In this document: positions 1 through 5,283 of the stretch, piece after piece | How the letters are laid out: each line of letters begins with the position of its first letter | How positions within the stretch are numbered: the first letter of the stretch is position 1 | DNA from: JBGSYJ01 sp041748075 | Lineage (GTDB): Bacteria > Acidobacteriota > Thermoanaerobaculia > Gp7-AA8 | Direction: 5' to 3' | DNA length: 8,463 nt | NCBI GenBank assembly: GCA_041748075.1 | Contig: JBGTDX010000033.1 | Location: 1-8,463, forward strand | Notes under the pieces: model-generated | Told to the model about the DNA's origin: nothing | What the model saw: only the letters and a program-made list of their open reading frames with translations | Database searches by the model: none | Position numbers and translations under genes: made by a program

Positions 1-2
1 GC

Positions 3-503
3 TCCGCGTTCGAGGTCTATGACCCGGCGACCGACACGTGGGGAAAGCTTCCGGACCTGCCGACCCAGCGCAACCACCTGGCCATGGTCGCGATCGACGG
101 GAAGATCATCGTCGCCGGCGGTCGCACCGGCCCGGGCGCGATGGCCGAGCGAGTCGACGTGGTCGAAATTTACGATCCCAAGACCCGCTCATGGAGCAAA
201 GGCGCCCCCCTTCCGGCGCCGCGCGGTGGAATCACCGGCGCCGCTTACGCCGGTTGCATGTTCGTTTTCGGCGGCGAGGGCGAGCGGACGCACGTGCTGG
301 GTTTGACGCCCACCGCTTATGGCTATGATCCCCGCGCCGACCGCTGGACCAGGCTGCCGGATCTCCCAATCGCCGTCCACGGGCTCAAGGGCAGCGGGGT
401 GATCGGCGGCCGGATATTCCTGCCGGGCGGCGGGATCACGCTTGGCGGAAATTCCGGCACCAATGCAATGCAGGTCTACCGGCCCACGATGAGCTGCGAG
501 TGA
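3..503 (+). CDS. Kelch-repeat beta-propeller protein, C-terminal part (5' truncated by window edge)
   Basis: The open frame enters from the left edge and stops at TGA 501-503, leaving 166 residues of a larger protein. Three kelch repeats are visible. Each has a Tyr-Asp-Pro...Trp strand followed about 25 residues later by a hydrophobic strand ending in Gly-Gly: YDP at fragment residues 6-8 with W13 and GG 39-40; YDP 57-59 with W64 and GG 90-91; YDP 108-110 with W115 and GG 142-143. A last short strand (QVYRP, 157-161) probably closes the propeller. Kelch propellers are binding or scaffold domains; some in bacteria are secreted or periplasmic, but the N-terminus and any signal peptide lie outside the window, so partner and location are unknown. 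ATG codons inside the fragment (for example at 84) are internal to the first visible repeat and are not the real start. The gene ends 1 bp before a dispersed 56-bp repeat. Confidence 0.9.
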   Translation, partial: SAFEVYDPATDTWGKLPDLPTQRNHLAMVAIDGKIIVAGGRTGPGAMAERVDVVEIYDPKTRSWSKGAPLPAPRGGITGAAYAGCMFVFGGEGERTHVLGLTPTAYGYDPRADRWTRLPDLPIAVHGLKGSGVIGGRIFLPGGGITLGGNSGTNAMQVYRPTMSCE

Positions 504-504
504 G

Positions 505-560
505 GCCTGGCGTTCCTGCGGTTAACCGACGCGAAACGCACGCCGAATAGTACAGAGCTG
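505..560 (-). repeat. Dispersed 56-bp repeat, copy 1 (inverted relative to copy 2)
   Basis: Read on the minus strand, this block aligns without gaps to 2879-2934 on the plus strand with 9 mismatches in 56 positions (about 84% identity, counted by eye). The best conserved parts are the ACTATTCGGCGTG segment and the AACCGCAGGAA segment. It begins 1 bp after the kelch stop codon. In copy 2 the TATACT inside the block could serve as a -10 box for the methyltransferase gene; here the same position reads TGTACT. No minus-strand gene follows it, as it would point into the kelch gene. It may be an old transposon end, a duplicated promoter region, or a genome-wide repeat. Confidence 0.7.
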
Positions 561-771
561 GAGACACCGCACACGCGCGCGAAAGAGTAACGCACTCGGA
601 GCCAGTGCAGCGCGGAGTTAGACACGATTCTATTGATACTGTCGAGCTCTTCGGTGTGAACCAGGTGTTCGAGGACGACAGCACGATCCCGGCGCCAGCC
701 CGCTGAACAACGACCTGGTCAGGCGCGTGCAGATCAACGCCGCCTCGAGCCGTTGAAGGAGCCGCGCCGCC
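561..771. other. Non-coding or decayed stretch between repeat copy 1 and the DUF3500 remnant
   Basis: No reading frame here resembles a protein I recognise. The open frames present are short and overlap on both strands. A small stem (GCACT...AGTGC around 582-598) and a GCGGAGTTAGAC string near 612-623 are visible. Neither makes a convincing regulatory or recombination site. Confidence 0.4.
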
Positions 772-1002
772 TCATCGGCCCGCAGCGGGAGCGGATCGCA
801 GCGAGTGAACGTGAGCCTGCCCGCCAGTAGCCGCATGATGCGGCGCCTCGTCATAGTGGCGCGCTAGAACGTCGTGGTCGCCAAAGTCGCCCTGCGGATT
901 TCGCCAGACGGTGTGAATGTGGTTCCCGCCGTCCTCCGTGTTGTCGTACTCGATCAGCACCGTCGGACCGTGAATGCGGTAGTAGTGCCGCTGCCCCGGC
1001 TG
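772..1002 (-). pseudogene. C-terminal remnant of a DUF3500-family protein
   Basis: The minus-strand frame between the stop codon read at 1003-1005 and the TGA read at 772-774 encodes 76 residues. The N-terminal two thirds carry the C-terminal signature of DUF3500 proteins: YYRIHGPTVLIEYDN, then NHIHTVWRNP, DFG and ARHY. I recall these from the family's usual end, which resembles LIEYDNTQ..NHIHTVWRD..DFG.DLL..HY. Full-length members are several hundred residues, so most of the gene is missing. An in-frame TAG lies just upstream of the conserved block, and I see no continuation in the other minus frames. The function of DUF3500 is not established. The fragment has no plausible start codon with a ribosome binding site and is almost certainly dead. 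The final 20 or so residues look unrelated to the family. Confidence 0.75.
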
Positions 1003-1005
1003 CTA

Positions 1006-1404
1006 CGAAAACAATTGTTGAACAGATACGGGCTGGCAGACAGAATCCCAACCTAGCTGATCAGAAAAGTCAGCAACACAGCGAAGCGTCGCCTGTCGGT
1101 GGCAGAGGCTAAACGCTCGCTTCAGTGGCAGAGGTGGCGTGTGCGCCGGTATGGAATAGATAGAGGCTGCTACGCGTGCTCGACTTACTGCTTACTGGCG
1201 ACAGAAGGTGATTCCTAAGGTGGGCGCGGCTCAATCTTCTAAACGTGATCTCTCCCACAAAGAGAGTACGAGCTTGAACACGAACACCTGTGCCTATTCT
1301 CAAGATCGGTTGATCAATCACATCCTGCAAGGGGCCGCGACCATGTTTTCATCCACGGCGACGCACCGCGTGCATGCGATCTTCTAATGACATCTTCATC
1401 TATC
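1006..1404. other. Intergenic stretch without a recognisable gene
   Basis: About 400 bp separate the DUF3500 remnant from the lipoprotein promoter region, with stop codons frequent in every frame. The decamer GTGGCAGAGG occurs twice (1099-1108 and 1125-1134), and AGCGAAGCGT near 1080-1089 could pair, with one bulge, with ACGCTCGCT near 1114-1122. This looks like decayed DNA. Confidence 0.45.
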
Positions 1405-1436
1405 GGTTTGACCCCGCACATCACGTTTTATAGAGT
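1405..1436 (+). promoter_or_regulatory. Candidate promoter of the lipoprotein gene, overlapping a degenerate REP-like half
   Basis: TTGACC (1408-1413) resembles a -35 box. A -10 could be TATAGA (1429-1434, 15-bp spacer) or TAGAGT (1431-1436, 17-bp spacer); neither combination is ideal. The -35 lies in GGTTTGACCCC (1405-1415), a diverged relative of the GGGTCAGACCC palindromes found at 2256 and 5041. The gene starts about 30 bp downstream. This rests on motif inspection only. Confidence 0.35.
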
Positions 1437-1466
1437 GGGAGCTCAGCCCGACAACCAGGAGGTCCC

Positions 1467-2186
1467 ATGAATCACTGGACGAAGTTCATTCTCACATTTT
1501 TCCTCGCAGTCACAATCGTTGCCTGCGGCGAGAAAAGCGAGTTGACGACGGCGGACGAGATCCCGACTGCAGAAGAGATCGAACGGACGATCCTCCAGGC
1601 CGTCGAGGAAGAGACTGGAGCGAAGCCATCCACGGACACCAAACCCTGCGAAGTACTCGACGACAGAATCATCCGGGCATCGTTCGACATCGGCCCGGAT
1701 GTCCAGCTGACGAGAATACCGTCGAAAAGCTCGCCGCATCCCTACTGCGGGGTCAGCTGGCCGAAGCCGAACGCCGCTGAGCTTCAGAAGAACCAGGCAG
1801 CCGCAGTGTCCGATTACATGAAGCGGAAGTTGAAGGGTGAGGATGTGAAGATGCAGCACTTCCGGACGGAGAACCAGGTGAGCCTGACGCTTTATGAACC
1901 GCAATTCGACTCTCCGCAAAAGGCGCTCGCCTCGTTCGATCTGGCGATGAAGCGCCTCTCGGACGGGATCACCGCTTCCCACAAGGACGTCGAGATGACT
2001 TTTCAGGCGGACGTCACGCCGGTGGAAGGCATCGGAAGCAAGGCAATGTGGGCGCCTAAGCTGCGCCAGCTCAGCGTGGTGGATCGCATCAGGATCTTCC
2101 ACGTGACCGTCAATACGGGGGCCGAGCTGGACGAAGAGCTGGAGAAAGCCAAGGGGCTCGCAAGCGAAATCGCCCGGGCGCTCTGA
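1467..2186 (+). CDS. Predicted lipoprotein, DUF3558-like (239 aa)
   Basis: The ATG at 1467 is preceded by a perfect AGGAGG (1457-1462) 4 bp upstream, which fixes the start. Residues 1-19 form a lipoprotein signal peptide: a short polar start with Lys6, a hydrophobic run FILTFFLAVTIVA, then lipobox IVAC with Cys20 as the lipidated residue. The mature protein begins with an acidic linker (about 21-55). Two more cysteines, C61 (KPCEVLDD) and C94 (HPYCGVSW), could form a disulfide. The order 'C-x-L near the N-terminus, C-x-x-W later, then a VEGIGSKAMW motif (186-195) before a strand' is reminiscent of DUF3558 and PknH-sensor-like lipoproteins, where VxGLGDAAxW is typical. That assignment is inference from pattern only. 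The product should be anchored on the outer face of the membrane; its ligand is unknown. It is intact and appears to be transcribed alone, since both neighbours are remnants on the opposite strand. Confidence 0.9.
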   Translation: MNHWTKFILTFFLAVTIVACGEKSELTTADEIPTAEEIERTILQAVEEETGAKPSTDTKPCEVLDDRIIRASFDIGPDVQLTRIPSKSSPHPYCGVSWPKPNAAELQKNQAAAVSDYMKRKLKGEDVKMQHFRTENQVSLTLYEPQFDSPQKALASFDLAMKRLSDGITASHKDVEMTFQADVTPVEGIGSKAMWAPKLRQLSVVDRIRIFHVTVNTGAELDEELEKAKGLASEIARAL

Positions 2187-2255
2187 GACGGTTCCATCTT
2201 CTCGCGGATGGGAAAGACGGCCGACTGAAGCTCTGATACCCCACTGTGGCCATTG

Positions 2256-2323
2256 GGGTCAGACCCGAAATATGAAAAATTTGAACGGTCAACGAGCCGA
2301 GTTTTTCATTCTTCGGGTCTGAT
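2256..2323. repeat. Imperfect inverted repeat with GGGTCAGACCC palindromic core (REP-like)
   Basis: The left arm begins with GGGTC-A-GACCC (2256-2266), itself a palindrome around a central A, and continues to about 2279. The right arm (about 2302-2322) is its near complement: TTTTTCAT...TTCGGGTCTGA. Across 24 aligned positions 19 pair, with a loop of about 22 nt. The core recurs at 5041-5051 and, diverged, at 1405-1415. Paired palindromes of this kind are typical of REP/BIME elements mobilised by REP-associated tyrosine transposases. It lies about 70 bp downstream of the lipoprotein gene and might also act as an RNA stem after it, although no U-tract follows. Confidence 0.65.
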
Positions 2324-2429
2324 ACACATCTAGCAGGCAAGGACCGTCGCGATGTCTACCATCGGATTTTGAGGAGATTTTCGATGAGTAGCTCCCAGAG
2401 CGGTTCAACTCTTTTCTCGTCGCTAGCAG

Positions 2430-2484
2430 GCCCTGTGGGAAAGTGGTAAACGCGCCGTTTGCGTTTTCCACTTTTCCATAGGGC
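2430..2484. repeat. Long hairpin: 24-bp arms, 7-nt loop
   Basis: Arm 2430-2453 and arm 2461-2484 are reverse complements at 21 of 24 positions, closing on the 7-nt loop GCCGTTT (2454-2460). The arm ends read GCCCT and AGGGC, and the middle contains AAAGTGG/CCACTTT. All three mismatches are single bases, so the RNA or single-stranded DNA would fold very stably. There is no T-run after either arm, so a standard intrinsic terminator is unlikely. It differs in sequence from the GGGTCAGACCC family and may be a second REP/MITE-like family. Confidence 0.75.
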
Positions 2485-2567
2485 GGTTCCCGTTTTGCAG
2501 GAGTAGGATGTGGAAGATGGGGGTGTGGCTCATGGGGTCCGCAGTCGCTTGTCGACCTGCTCGGCTC

Positions 2568-2837
2568 TGCCATCATCCCCTCGATACAGGCCGACGAGAG
2601 GCCGCGACGGCCGACGCGTTGCAGCACGCGGATGCGGCGGTCTCCGGCGGCCCGCGCGCGTACCGCGTCCGCGGTGCCGTCCTGCGAGTCGTCGTCGACC
2701 ACGACGATCTCCCAGACGAGATCCTGCAGCACCCGCTCGAGCCGGTCGATGAGTTCGAGCACGTTCTCCCGCTCGTTCAGCGTAGGAACGATGACGGCGA
2801 GCTCGAGCTGCTCTCCGGAAGTATTCGCGTCACGCAA
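2568..2837 (-). pseudogene. N-terminal fragment of a DPM1-like GT2 glycosyltransferase
   Basis: Ninety residues read leftward from a TTG at 2837 match the start of dolichol/polyprenol-phosphate mannosyltransferase-like GT2 enzymes. Visible are LAVIVPTLNERENV (13-26), the nucleotide-binding start of the GT-A fold; EIVVVDDDSQDGT (43-55), the first Asp-rich motif; and VLQRVGRRGLSSACIEGM (71-88), which contains the family's GLSSA helix. In intact enzymes the metal-binding DADLQH-type motif follows within about 15 residues. Here similarity stops after IEGMMA, and the frame runs on into unrelated sequence and the 2430-2484 hairpin up to a stop near 2289. The catalytic acidic motif, acceptor region and any membrane anchor are missing, so the fragment is inactive. 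Family members normally transfer a sugar from a nucleotide donor to a polyprenyl phosphate. Confidence 0.75.
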
Positions 2838-2878
2838 GCGATGGCTATTCTGGCAGAACGCGAAGCATTCCGTGCATC

Positions 2879-2934
2879 TAGCTCTATACTATTCGGCGTG
2901 TGGTTCGCGCCGGGGAACCGCAGGAAGGTCAGGC
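2879..2934 (+). repeat. Dispersed 56-bp repeat, copy 2
   Basis: This is the plus-strand partner of 505-560, matching 47 of 56 positions without gaps in inverted orientation. It sits 36 bp upstream of the first methyltransferase start codon and contains that gene's candidate -10 box. The outer ends of both copies fit the consensus GCCTGRCSTTCCTGCGG. Similarity ends sharply at 2934, and I find no target-site duplication outside the pair. Confidence 0.7.
2885..2890 (+). promoter_or_regulatory. Candidate -10 box (TATACT) for the Rv2258c-like methyltransferase gene
   Basis: TATACT differs from the TATAAT consensus at one position and lies 80 bp upstream of the ATG, predicting a leader of about 70 nt. 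No good -35 hexamer is visible 16-18 bp further upstream. The same octamer TCTATACT occurs just upstream of the kinase start on the minus strand. Confidence 0.4.
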
Positions 2935-2970
2935 GGCACAGTCGACGAAACAAACGCGGAGGTAGAGGGC

Positions 2971-4062
2971 ATGTCAGCGAAAGACACGGAGCCCCGATTC
3001 GATCAGACGAAGGCGGAAGCGTTCGCTGGAAAGGTGCTAGCCGCGCTGAACAACGGTGCCCTGTGTTTGATGGTCTCCATCGGCCACCGCACCGAACTGT
3101 TCGACGTCATGAGCCTGTTGCCACCGGCGCGCTCGGAAGAAATCGCAGCCCGGGCTGGATTGAACGAGCGCTACGTCCGAGAGTGGCTCGGAGCGATGGT
3201 GACCGGTGGCGTGGTGGACTTCGATCCATCTAGCCAACTTTATTCGTTGCCGGCGGAACATGCAGCGTTTCTGACACGGGCAGCGGTAGCCGACAATATG
3301 GCGGTATTCGGACAATACATCGGCGTGATGGGTTGTGTAGAAGACGACATCGTCGAATGCTTCGAGAAGGGCGGCGGCGTACCGTACGAGAAGTTTCCGC
3401 GTTTTCACGAGCTGATGGCCGAAGACAGCGGTCAGTCGGTGCTGTCATCGCTCGAGTCGCACGTCCTGCCGCTCGCGCCGGGATTGACGGAGCGGCTCGC
3501 GCAGGGCATCCGCGTGCTCGATGCTGGATGCGGCCGGGGCCGCATTCTCATGCGGCTTGCTGAACTCTACCCGCGAAGCCGCTTCGTCGGCATGGATCTC
3601 TCGCGTGAAGCCACCGGCTACGCACGCGACAAGGCGACGGAATACGGTCTGACGAACGTCGAGTTCCTTGCCGTCGATCTCAGCGCTTTTGACGCCAACG
3701 CCGAACCTGAGGCGTTCGATTTCGTGACGACCTTCGATGCGATACACGACCAAGCCCAGCCGCTCAAAGTGCTCGAGGGCATTTATCGAACCTTGAAATC
3801 CGACGGCGTGTATCTCATGCAGGACATCAGTGGTACCAGCCACGTGCACAAGGACATCGAACATCCGATCGGTACGTTCCTCTACACCATCTCGTGCATG
3901 CATTGCATGACGGTGTCGCTGGCGCAAGGCGGGGAAGGTCTGGGCGCCATGTGGGGTGAAGAAAAGACTCGCGAATATCTGCAGAAGGCGGGGTTTCGGT
4001 CCATCACGACGCACCGTCTTGCGCATGACATTCAGAACAACTGGTACGTTGTGACGAAGTGA
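2971..4062 (+). CDS. SAM-dependent methyltransferase with N-terminal winged-helix domain (Rv2258c-like, 363 aa)
   Basis: The ATG at 2971 follows GGAGGT (2958-2963) with a 7-nt gap; the longer open frame upstream is non-coding. Residues about 12-100 form an all-alpha/winged-helix region (LFDVMSLLPPARSEEIAARAGLNERYVREWLGAMVTGGVV) that in this family mediates dimerisation and shapes the active site rather than binding DNA. The Rossmann-like domain follows. It contains motif I VLDAGCGRG (182-190) for SAM binding; an acidic residue D209 in GMDL, expected to hold the ribose; VDLS (235-238) near the adenine pocket; and TTFDAIHDQAQP (253-264), the motif IV equivalent. The last strand NNWYVVTK closes the fold. 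The length is close to that of Mycobacterium tuberculosis Rv2258c, a cytosolic methyltransferase of unknown natural substrate. The methyl acceptor cannot be read from the sequence. A second methyltransferase follows 165 bp downstream on the same strand; co-transcription is possible. Confidence 0.93.
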   Translation: MSAKDTEPRFDQTKAEAFAGKVLAALNNGALCLMVSIGHRTELFDVMSLLPPARSEEIAARAGLNERYVREWLGAMVTGGVVDFDPSSQLYSLPAEHAAFLTRAAVADNMAVFGQYIGVMGCVEDDIVECFEKGGGVPYEKFPRFHELMAEDSGQSVLSSLESHVLPLAPGLTERLAQGIRVLDAGCGRGRILMRLAELYPRSRFVGMDLSREATGYARDKATEYGLTNVEFLAVDLSAFDANAEPEAFDFVTTFDAIHDQAQPLKVLEGIYRTLKSDGVYLMQDISGTSHVHKDIEHPIGTFLYTISCMHCMTVSLAQGGEGLGAMWGEEKTREYLQKAGFRSITTHRLAHDIQNNWYVVTK

Positions 4063-4104
4063 GCGGCTGTGCCATGATTGGAATACCGCCCAACATGATT
4101 GCAG

Positions 4105-4182
4105 CGGACAGCTCCGGGTCCGGACATCGGCGGACAGTCTTTGTGCTCGGAGCTTCAGTCCATATCCACCGGACAGTCTTTG
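4105..4182 (+). repeat. Cluster of CGGACA repeats between the two methyltransferase genes
   Basis: CGGACA occurs four times (4105-4110, 4121-4126, 4131-4136 and 4170-4175), all in the same orientation. Two copies extend to the identical 13-mer CGGACAGTCTTTG (4131-4143 and 4170-4182), 39 bp apart. On the minus strand these read TGTCCG, reminiscent of multiple short repeats at the ends of some insertion sequences that start with TGT. They could equally be a regulator's binding array upstream of the second methyltransferase. Confidence 0.5.
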
Positions 4183-4189
4183 GGGAAGG

Positions 4190-4220
4190 GCGAGAAGAGA
4201 AGCTCAGAGCGAGAAGAGAA
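4190..4220 (+). repeat. Tandem duplication covering the ribosome binding site
   Basis: GCGAGAAGAGAA is present at 4190-4201 and again at 4209-4220, a 19-bp period. The second copy supplies the purine-rich ribosome binding region of the following methyltransferase (ATG at 4228). The first copy is too far upstream to serve that start. Confidence 0.6.
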
Positions 4221-4227
4221 ATTCGAC

Positions 4228-5013
4228 ATGCGCGACGTATGGCAAAGCGCCGACTCGTATGAGGCATACATCGGTCGCTGGAGCCGAGAAGTCGCGCGCA
4301 ACTTCGTTGCAGATCTATCAGTGGCAAAAGGAAGTGTGTGGCTCGAGGTTGGTTGTGGCTCCGGCGCACTGACATCATCAATCCTATTAGTCGCCGATCC
4401 CGCGCGCGTTGTTGCCTCAGATCGCTCCGTAGAGTTTGTGAACCAGTCTCGTCGACTCGTCACCGACAGTCGCGCGGTCTTTGTCGGTGGTGACGCTGCT
4501 CGTCTACCGTTCGGAGAAAAAATCGCAAACGCCGCCGTGTCAGGGCTGGTGCTCAACTTCGTTCCTGAGCCACAGAGCGCCTTCCGCGAGATGCTCCGCT
4601 GCGTTCGAGCAGGCGGCGTAGTCGCAGCCTACGTGTGGGATTACAGCGAAGGCATGCAGGTGATCAGACTATTCTGGGATGCAGCCATCGCACTTTATCC
4701 AGGCGCTACCGCTTTGGATGAGTCGAATCGATTCCCTCTCTGCAGACCCGAAGCACTCGAACAGCTCTTTCGTTCCGCGGGAGCGGCGCAGGTGCGGATA
4801 ACCTCGATAACGATTCCAATGCATTTCAAGAACTTTGAAGATCTCTGGTCACCGTTTCTCGGTGGTCAAGGGCCGGCGCCGACCTTCGCGATGAGCCTGC
4901 CCGAAGAACAACGTACCGAGCTGCGCGAGCGGTTTCGAAGTCTCATTCCAATGAACGCGGACGGCTCTATAGAATTGTCAGCTAAAGCATGGGTTGCGAG
5001 TTGTACCGCGTGA
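4228..5013 (+). CDS. Class I SAM-dependent methyltransferase, UbiE/COQ5-like (261 aa)
   Basis: The start is set at ATG 4228. It follows GAGAAGAGAA by 7 nt and gives the family's usual opening MRDVWQSADSYEAYIGRWSR; the open frame extends to 4099, but that part is non-coding repeat. Visible motifs are motif I VWLEVGCGSGALT (37-49) for SAM; D65 in VVASDRS at the end of strand 2 for the ribose; GDAARLPF (88-95); the post-II strand AVSGLVLNFVPEP (103-115), which stands where intact enzymes carry their 'VLnfvPdp' motif IV; and a glycine turn VRAGG (127-131). The C-terminal half (about 165-261) carries the helical cap and the final AKAWV strand, so the gene is complete. The acceptor is unknown: UbiE-like folds methylate quinones, lipids and small metabolites. 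The protein is about 100 residues shorter than its upstream neighbour and lacks the winged-helix domain, so the pair is not a recent tandem duplication. Confidence 0.92.
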   Translation: MRDVWQSADSYEAYIGRWSREVARNFVADLSVAKGSVWLEVGCGSGALTSSILLVADPARVVASDRSVEFVNQSRRLVTDSRAVFVGGDAARLPFGEKIANAAVSGLVLNFVPEPQSAFREMLRCVRAGGVVAAYVWDYSEGMQVIRLFWDAAIALYPGATALDESNRFPLCRPEALEQLFRSAGAAQVRITSITIPMHFKNFEDLWSPFLGGQGPAPTFAMSLPEEQRTELRERFRSLIPMNADGSIELSAKAWVASCTA

Positions 5014-5040
5014 AGCCGAACTGGAGATGGGATTTTTTGG

Positions 5041-5051
5041 GGGTCAGACCC
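5041..5051. repeat. REP-like palindrome core GGGTCAGACCC
   Basis: This is an exact second copy of the 11-bp core at 2256-2266, again preceded by G residues (GGGGGTCAGACCC) and lying in the gap between two genes. It sits after the second methyltransferase and 42 bp before the GNAT fragment. No paired inverted arm is recognisable nearby, so it is a solitary core. Confidence 0.6.
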
Positions 5052-5093
5052 AATGGCTGAAACTACTTTCGAGGTGTGCGAGGATACTCGTTC

Positions 5094-5283
5094 ATGAACA
5101 TCGTCCGCATCGAATCCGACGAGGAGATTCTTTCCACGCGTGAGGTCACGCTGCAGCTCCGGCCGCACATCCGGTCTGACGATTACCTTCCGACCGTCCG
5201 CCGCATGATGGAGTCCGACGGCTACCGGCTTGCCGCGGCGAGCGACGGGGAGTCCGCCGGGTACCGCCTGATGTCAGAACTCA
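5094..5283 (+). pseudogene. N-terminal fragment of a GNAT acetyltransferase, 3' end lost
   Basis: From ATG 5094 (AGGA at 5081-5084) about 62 residues resemble the beginning of GNAT acetyltransferases. They include MNIVRIESDEEILSTREV, then LQLRPHI (a helix-1 motif), TVRRMMESDGYRLAAASDGE and AGYRLMSEL. In intact relatives the AGYR strand is followed by a strand of the type LYVDDLVT and then the acetyl-CoA-binding R-x-x-G-x-G/A loop; both are missing. Similarity ends around 5280. From there the frame simply reads antisense through the kinase 3' end to a stop at 5388-5390, adding about 36 meaningless residues. The fragment cannot bind acetyl-CoA and should be inactive. The break coincides with the kinase stop codon, suggesting a rearrangement junction or an assembly artefact. 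Confidence 0.7.

Noticed and set aside
505..625. Possible integron attC-like site (GTTAGAC at 617-623 fits GTTRRRY)
   Set aside because: No matching RYYYAAC partner at a suitable distance, no folded attC structure, and no cassette or integrase nearby.
1443..2102. Minus-strand open frame of 219 codons opposite the lipoprotein gene
   Set aside because: The plus strand has a perfect Shine-Dalgarno and a signal peptide with lipobox; the minus frame has neither and no recognisable motif.
2194..2211. Small stem CCATC...GATGG after the lipoprotein stop codon as a terminator
   Set aside because: Only five base pairs and no T-tract follows.
2384..2449. 22-codon open frame (ATG 2384, stop TAA 2447) with GAGGAG 7 nt upstream
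   Set aside because: The ribosome site is good, but the frame ends inside the left arm of the long hairpin and the peptide resembles nothing I know. Possibly the start of a gene cut by the repeat; too weak to annotate.
2632..2970. N-terminal extension of the first methyltransferase to 2632
   Set aside because: The extension is antisense to the glycosyltransferase fragment and crosses the promoter-like repeat. ATG 2971 has a strong ribosome site and gives the family's usual length.
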